A stretch of DNA of 24,537 nucleotides from CAVVDT01 sp964568825 (lineage in GTDB: Bacteria; Pseudomonadota; Alphaproteobacteria; Rhizobiales; Aestuariivirgaceae), in NCBI GenBank assembly GCA_964568825.1, contig CAZMSA010000035.1, forward strand, positions 1 through 24,537, given 5' to 3'. Under the pieces are notes generated by a model. The model saw only the letters and a list, made by a program, of their open reading frames with translations, did not search any database and was not told the origin of the DNA. The position numbers were made by a program, and so were the translations under genes. Below, piece by piece: positions 22,556 through 24,537 of this stretch. Every line of letters starts with the position of its first letter. Within the stretch, counting starts at the first letter, position 1.

Positions 22556-23440
22556 TCAGCCTCTGCGGGTGACGATGGTGTAGCCGATGAGGGCGGCGAT
22601 GACGATGCTGCCGCCGGCAAGGGCGGCAACGCCCGGCGTCTCGCCGATCACCAGCCATACCCAGAACGGTCCGAGGATCGGTTCCAGCGTCGAGATGAGG
22701 GCCACATCGGCGGCCGGCGCCAGGCGCGCCCCGGTGACAAAGATGGCCAGCCCCATCCCCAGTTGCGCCGCGCCGAAGACGATCAGCAGGGCGAACTGCA
22801 TCGGCGCCGGGCTGAATGGAACAGCCAACGGCAAAACGACTAGCGCGGCAAGGCCGGTGCCGGTGAACACCGCCGGTGTCATGCGGATTTCCGGGTGGCG
22901 GCGCATGGTGACGATGGCGACGCCGTAGCCCAGCGCGATCAGCATGGCGACCATATCACCCGCCACGGTGCCGTGACCCCAAGCCCCCGACACCATGACC
23001 GCCACGCCTGAGATGCAGGCGAAGATGGCCAAAAAGGCGGAAAAGGTCGGCTGCTCGCCGAGAACGACCCAGGCCAACAGCGCCGCCACCAGCGGGGCGC
23101 TCGACATGATGATCAGCGCATCGGCGACCGATGTCAGGTTGAGGGCGACGATGAGGGCGATGGAAGCCGTGGCAAAGCACAACGCCACGATGAAGCCGGG
23201 CAGCCCCATGCGGCGAAACAGGTCGGCGGTGCCGCGCCCGTCGCGCACCAGCATGAAGCAGCCGAGGAAGGCGGCTGCAAACACCGAGCGCCAGAACACC
23301 ACGGTCCACGAATCGAGGCTGCCGAGCACCCGCACGATCAAGCCGCCGGTCGACCACATCACCGCCGACAGCGTGACCAGCAGCAGACCGTTGCGGCGTG
23401 CCGTGCGCAGGGGATCGAGAGGGTGGGCTGCCGCGGTCAC
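22556..23440 (-). CDS. EamA family (DMT superfamily) transporter
   Basis: This 294-residue polytopic protein of the drug/metabolite transporter superfamily is predicted to export a small metabolite. Ten hydrophobic segments arranged as two EamA repeats are evident, such as NGLLLVTLSAVMWSTGGLIVR at the start. The second repeat contains LIVFGAAQLGMGLAIFVTGARLAPAADVALISTLEPILGPFWVWLVIGE, typical of the family. The start is a GTG that overlaps the CMD stop (GTGA). The downstream regulator begins four bases after its stop. The substrate is unknown; grouping with a CMD-like protein and a regulator gives no firm hint. Confidence 0.88.
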   Translation of the reverse strand: MTAAAHPLDPLRTARRNGLLLVTLSAVMWSTGGLIVRVLGSLDSWTVVFWRSVFAAAFLGCFMLVRDGRGTADLFRRMGLPGFIVALCFATASIALIVALNLTSVADALIIMSSAPLVAALLAWVVLGEQPTFSAFLAIFACISGVAVMVSGAWGHGTVAGDMVAMLIALGYGVAIVTMRRHPEIRMTPAVFTGTGLAALVVLPLAVPFSPAPMQFALLIVFGAAQLGMGLAIFVTGARLAPAADVALISTLEPILGPFWVWLVIGETPGVAALAGGSIVIAALIGYTIVTRRG

Positions 23441-23817
23441 AGCCGGCCGTCTTCCTTCAGCACCTGATGCGCCGCCTTGAAGGCCGAAAGCCCCGCCGGG
23501 ATGCCGGCATAGACCGCGACCTGCAACAGCACCTCCTTGATCTCCTCGATCGAGAGGCCATTGTTGAGGGCGCCGCGCACATGCAGTTTCAGTTCGTCGG
23601 TCTTGCCGAGCGCGGCCAGCATGGCGAGGTTGATCAGGCTGCGGTCACGCCGCGCGAGCCCCTCGCGCCCCCAGACATTACCCCAGCAGAAGCTGGTGAC
23701 ATGCTCCTGAAAGGCCATCATGAAGTCATCGGCGGCGGCCAGTGACTTTTCGACGTAGGCAGCGCCGAGCACTTCCTTGCGGATCTCCAGACCCTTGTCG
23801 AACAGATCGTCATTCAT
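23437..23817 (-). CDS. Carboxymuconolactone decarboxylase family protein
   Basis: This 126-residue protein resembles PcaC-type gamma-carboxymuconolactone decarboxylases, which act in protocatechuate breakdown. Family features are DKGLEIRKEVLGAAYVEKSL and SFCWGNVWGREGLARRDRSLINLAMLAAL. LKLHVRGALNNGLSIEEIKEVLLQ follows, with the His and Glu expected for catalysis, then YAGIPAGLSAFKAA. The lone Cys is not followed by a CxxC pair, so this is not an AhpD-type thiol peroxidase. No other protocatechuate genes are visible, so the true activity may differ. AAGGGG lies upstream of the ATG at 23817. First gene of a three-gene operon with EamA and the regulator. Confidence 0.85.
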   Translation of the reverse strand: MNDDLFDKGLEIRKEVLGAAYVEKSLAAADDFMMAFQEHVTSFCWGNVWGREGLARRDRSLINLAMLAALGKTDELKLHVRGALNNGLSIEEIKEVLLQVAVYAGIPAGLSAFKAAHQVLKEDGRL

Positions 23818-24245
23818 GCCTTGCCCCTTTCAATTCGGCTGCGCTGCGAGCCGCACGCTAACGCGGGCCGCGAGGGCGGGGAAGGGGGCATAAAGCGGCC
23901 CGCGGAAGGGAATTCGCGGCCCCGCTGCCGGCGCGATCGGTCTTGGCCATCAATTTGTCATCTTCCTGTCCGCTGGGTTTTGCGGCCGTTTCGGGAATGA
24001 CGGCTACAGCTTCGGCCATGACGGCACCGGCGATGATGAGGCCAGTCGATCCGGCCGGCATGAACAACGTCGAGGACAACCAATTGGGCCGCTCAGGAGT
24101 TATGTTCTCATCGACACCTGAAGCGCCACTGCCTGTCTGGGGGACTGACACAAGGCAGGGTCTGCGCGGTGCGCGACACCGGGCGGGCTTAAGCGAGTTT
24201 GGAAAGAATGCGCGTTAATCAACATTTGTGGAACGGAGAACGACG
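23818..24245. other. Divergent intergenic region without a convincing gene
   Basis: This 428-base stretch separates the CMD operon (minus) from the DUF6600 gene (plus). Two short ORFs (23858-24151 minus with GTG start, 23943-24218 plus) lack ribosome binding sites and family resemblance, although the minus one has a possible membrane segment. No clear sigma-70 promoter pair was found on either strand, though regulatory sites must lie here. Confidence 0.5.
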
Positions 24246-24537
24246 ATGAAGATCAAAACCTTACTGTTGCGCTCGGTCGCCGCTGGCGCCCTGGTGCTGG
24301 CGGTGCCCTTTTCTGCGTCCATCCCGCTTGCCACGCCGGCACAGGCCGGCGTCAGCGTTTCGATCAATATCGGCACCTTCTATGATCGCCTTTCGCCATA
24401 TGGCGACTGGGTGTCTATGGATGGCCGCGACGTCTGGGTGCCGGCGCAACGGCCCGCAAACTGGCAGCCCTACACCCGGGGACATTGGGCCTACACCCAT
24501 CGTTATGGCTGGATGTGGGTGTCGGCCGAGCCGTTCG
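24246..24537 (+). CDS. Secreted DUF6600-type protein, 3' end cut by the window
   Basis: The first 97 codons are visible. A signal peptide (about 1-34, LLLRSVAAGALVLAVPFSAS with cleavage after PAQA) is followed by FYDRLSPYGDWVSMDGRDVW, then VPAQRPANWQPYTRGHWAYT and HRYGWMWVSAEPF. This Tyr/Trp-rich pattern is that of DUF6600/YXWGXW-repeat secreted proteins, whose function is unknown. ATG at 24246 is preceded by GGAGA. The gene continues past the window edge. Divergent from the CMD operon. Confidence 0.78.
   Translation, partial: MKIKTLLLRSVAAGALVLAVPFSASIPLATPAQAGVSVSINIGTFYDRLSPYGDWVSMDGRDVWVPAQRPANWQPYTRGHWAYTHRYGWMWVSAEPF

Noticed and set aside
23858..24151. A 97-codon minus-strand ORF with a possible membrane segment
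   Set aside because: GTG start without a ribosome binding site, a low-complexity C-terminus and no family resemblance.

Overview
The window is a GC-rich stretch of a bacterial chromosome. It most likely comes from an alphaproteobacterium, perhaps of the Hyphomicrobiales. This is inferred from gene order (rpsF-rpsR-DUF2232-rplI, then dnaB-alr-mlaEF; fabD-fabG-acpP-fabF-mltG), from the charged C-terminal tails on ribosomal proteins S6 and L9, and from frequent GTG/TTG starts. No rRNA, tRNA, CRISPR array, insertion sequence or phage gene was seen. The window is cut at both ends.

Positions 1-9246, mostly minus strand, hold a core housekeeping cluster read from right to left. It runs ribosomal proteins S6 and S18, a DUF2232 membrane protein, ribosomal protein L9, a cyclopropane-fatty-acyl-phospholipid synthase family enzyme with its own promoter, replicative helicase DnaB, alanine racemase, and an MlaE/MlaF-type lipid ABC transporter pair. 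Stop/start overlaps (rpsF/rpsR, dnaB/alr) indicate translational coupling. A tiny plus-strand ORF converges on mlaF. The L9 gene is interrupted by a 100-N assembly gap whose flanks are the same 55 bases. Collapsing the duplicate restores a clean L9 C-terminus.

Positions 9247-12410 (minus) hold a probable catabolic or peptidoglycan-associated group: an exported DUF1287 protein, a PLP-dependent threonine-dehydratase-like enzyme, an M20 amidohydrolase and a small membrane protein overlapping the hydrolase stop. Positions 12593-17761 (plus) hold the fatty-acid synthesis cluster fabD-fabG-acpP-fabF followed by the lytic transglycosylase mltG.

Positions 17895-24537 look more accessory. They hold a GlcG/HbpS-type protein, a complete tungstate ABC transporter (tupB-tupC-tupA) preceded by an AT-rich inverted repeat, and a small sulfotransferase-family protein. 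Opposite to these is a minus-strand operon of a carboxymuconolactone-decarboxylase-like protein, an EamA exporter and a helix-turn-helix regulator with a periplasmic-binding-protein-like sensor domain. The regulator is a good candidate to control tup. The window ends inside a secreted DUF6600-type protein.

The most useful observations are the artefactual gap in rplI, the candidate tungstate operator with its likely regulator, and the small uncharacterised proteins. I did not find a clearly novel multi-gene system.
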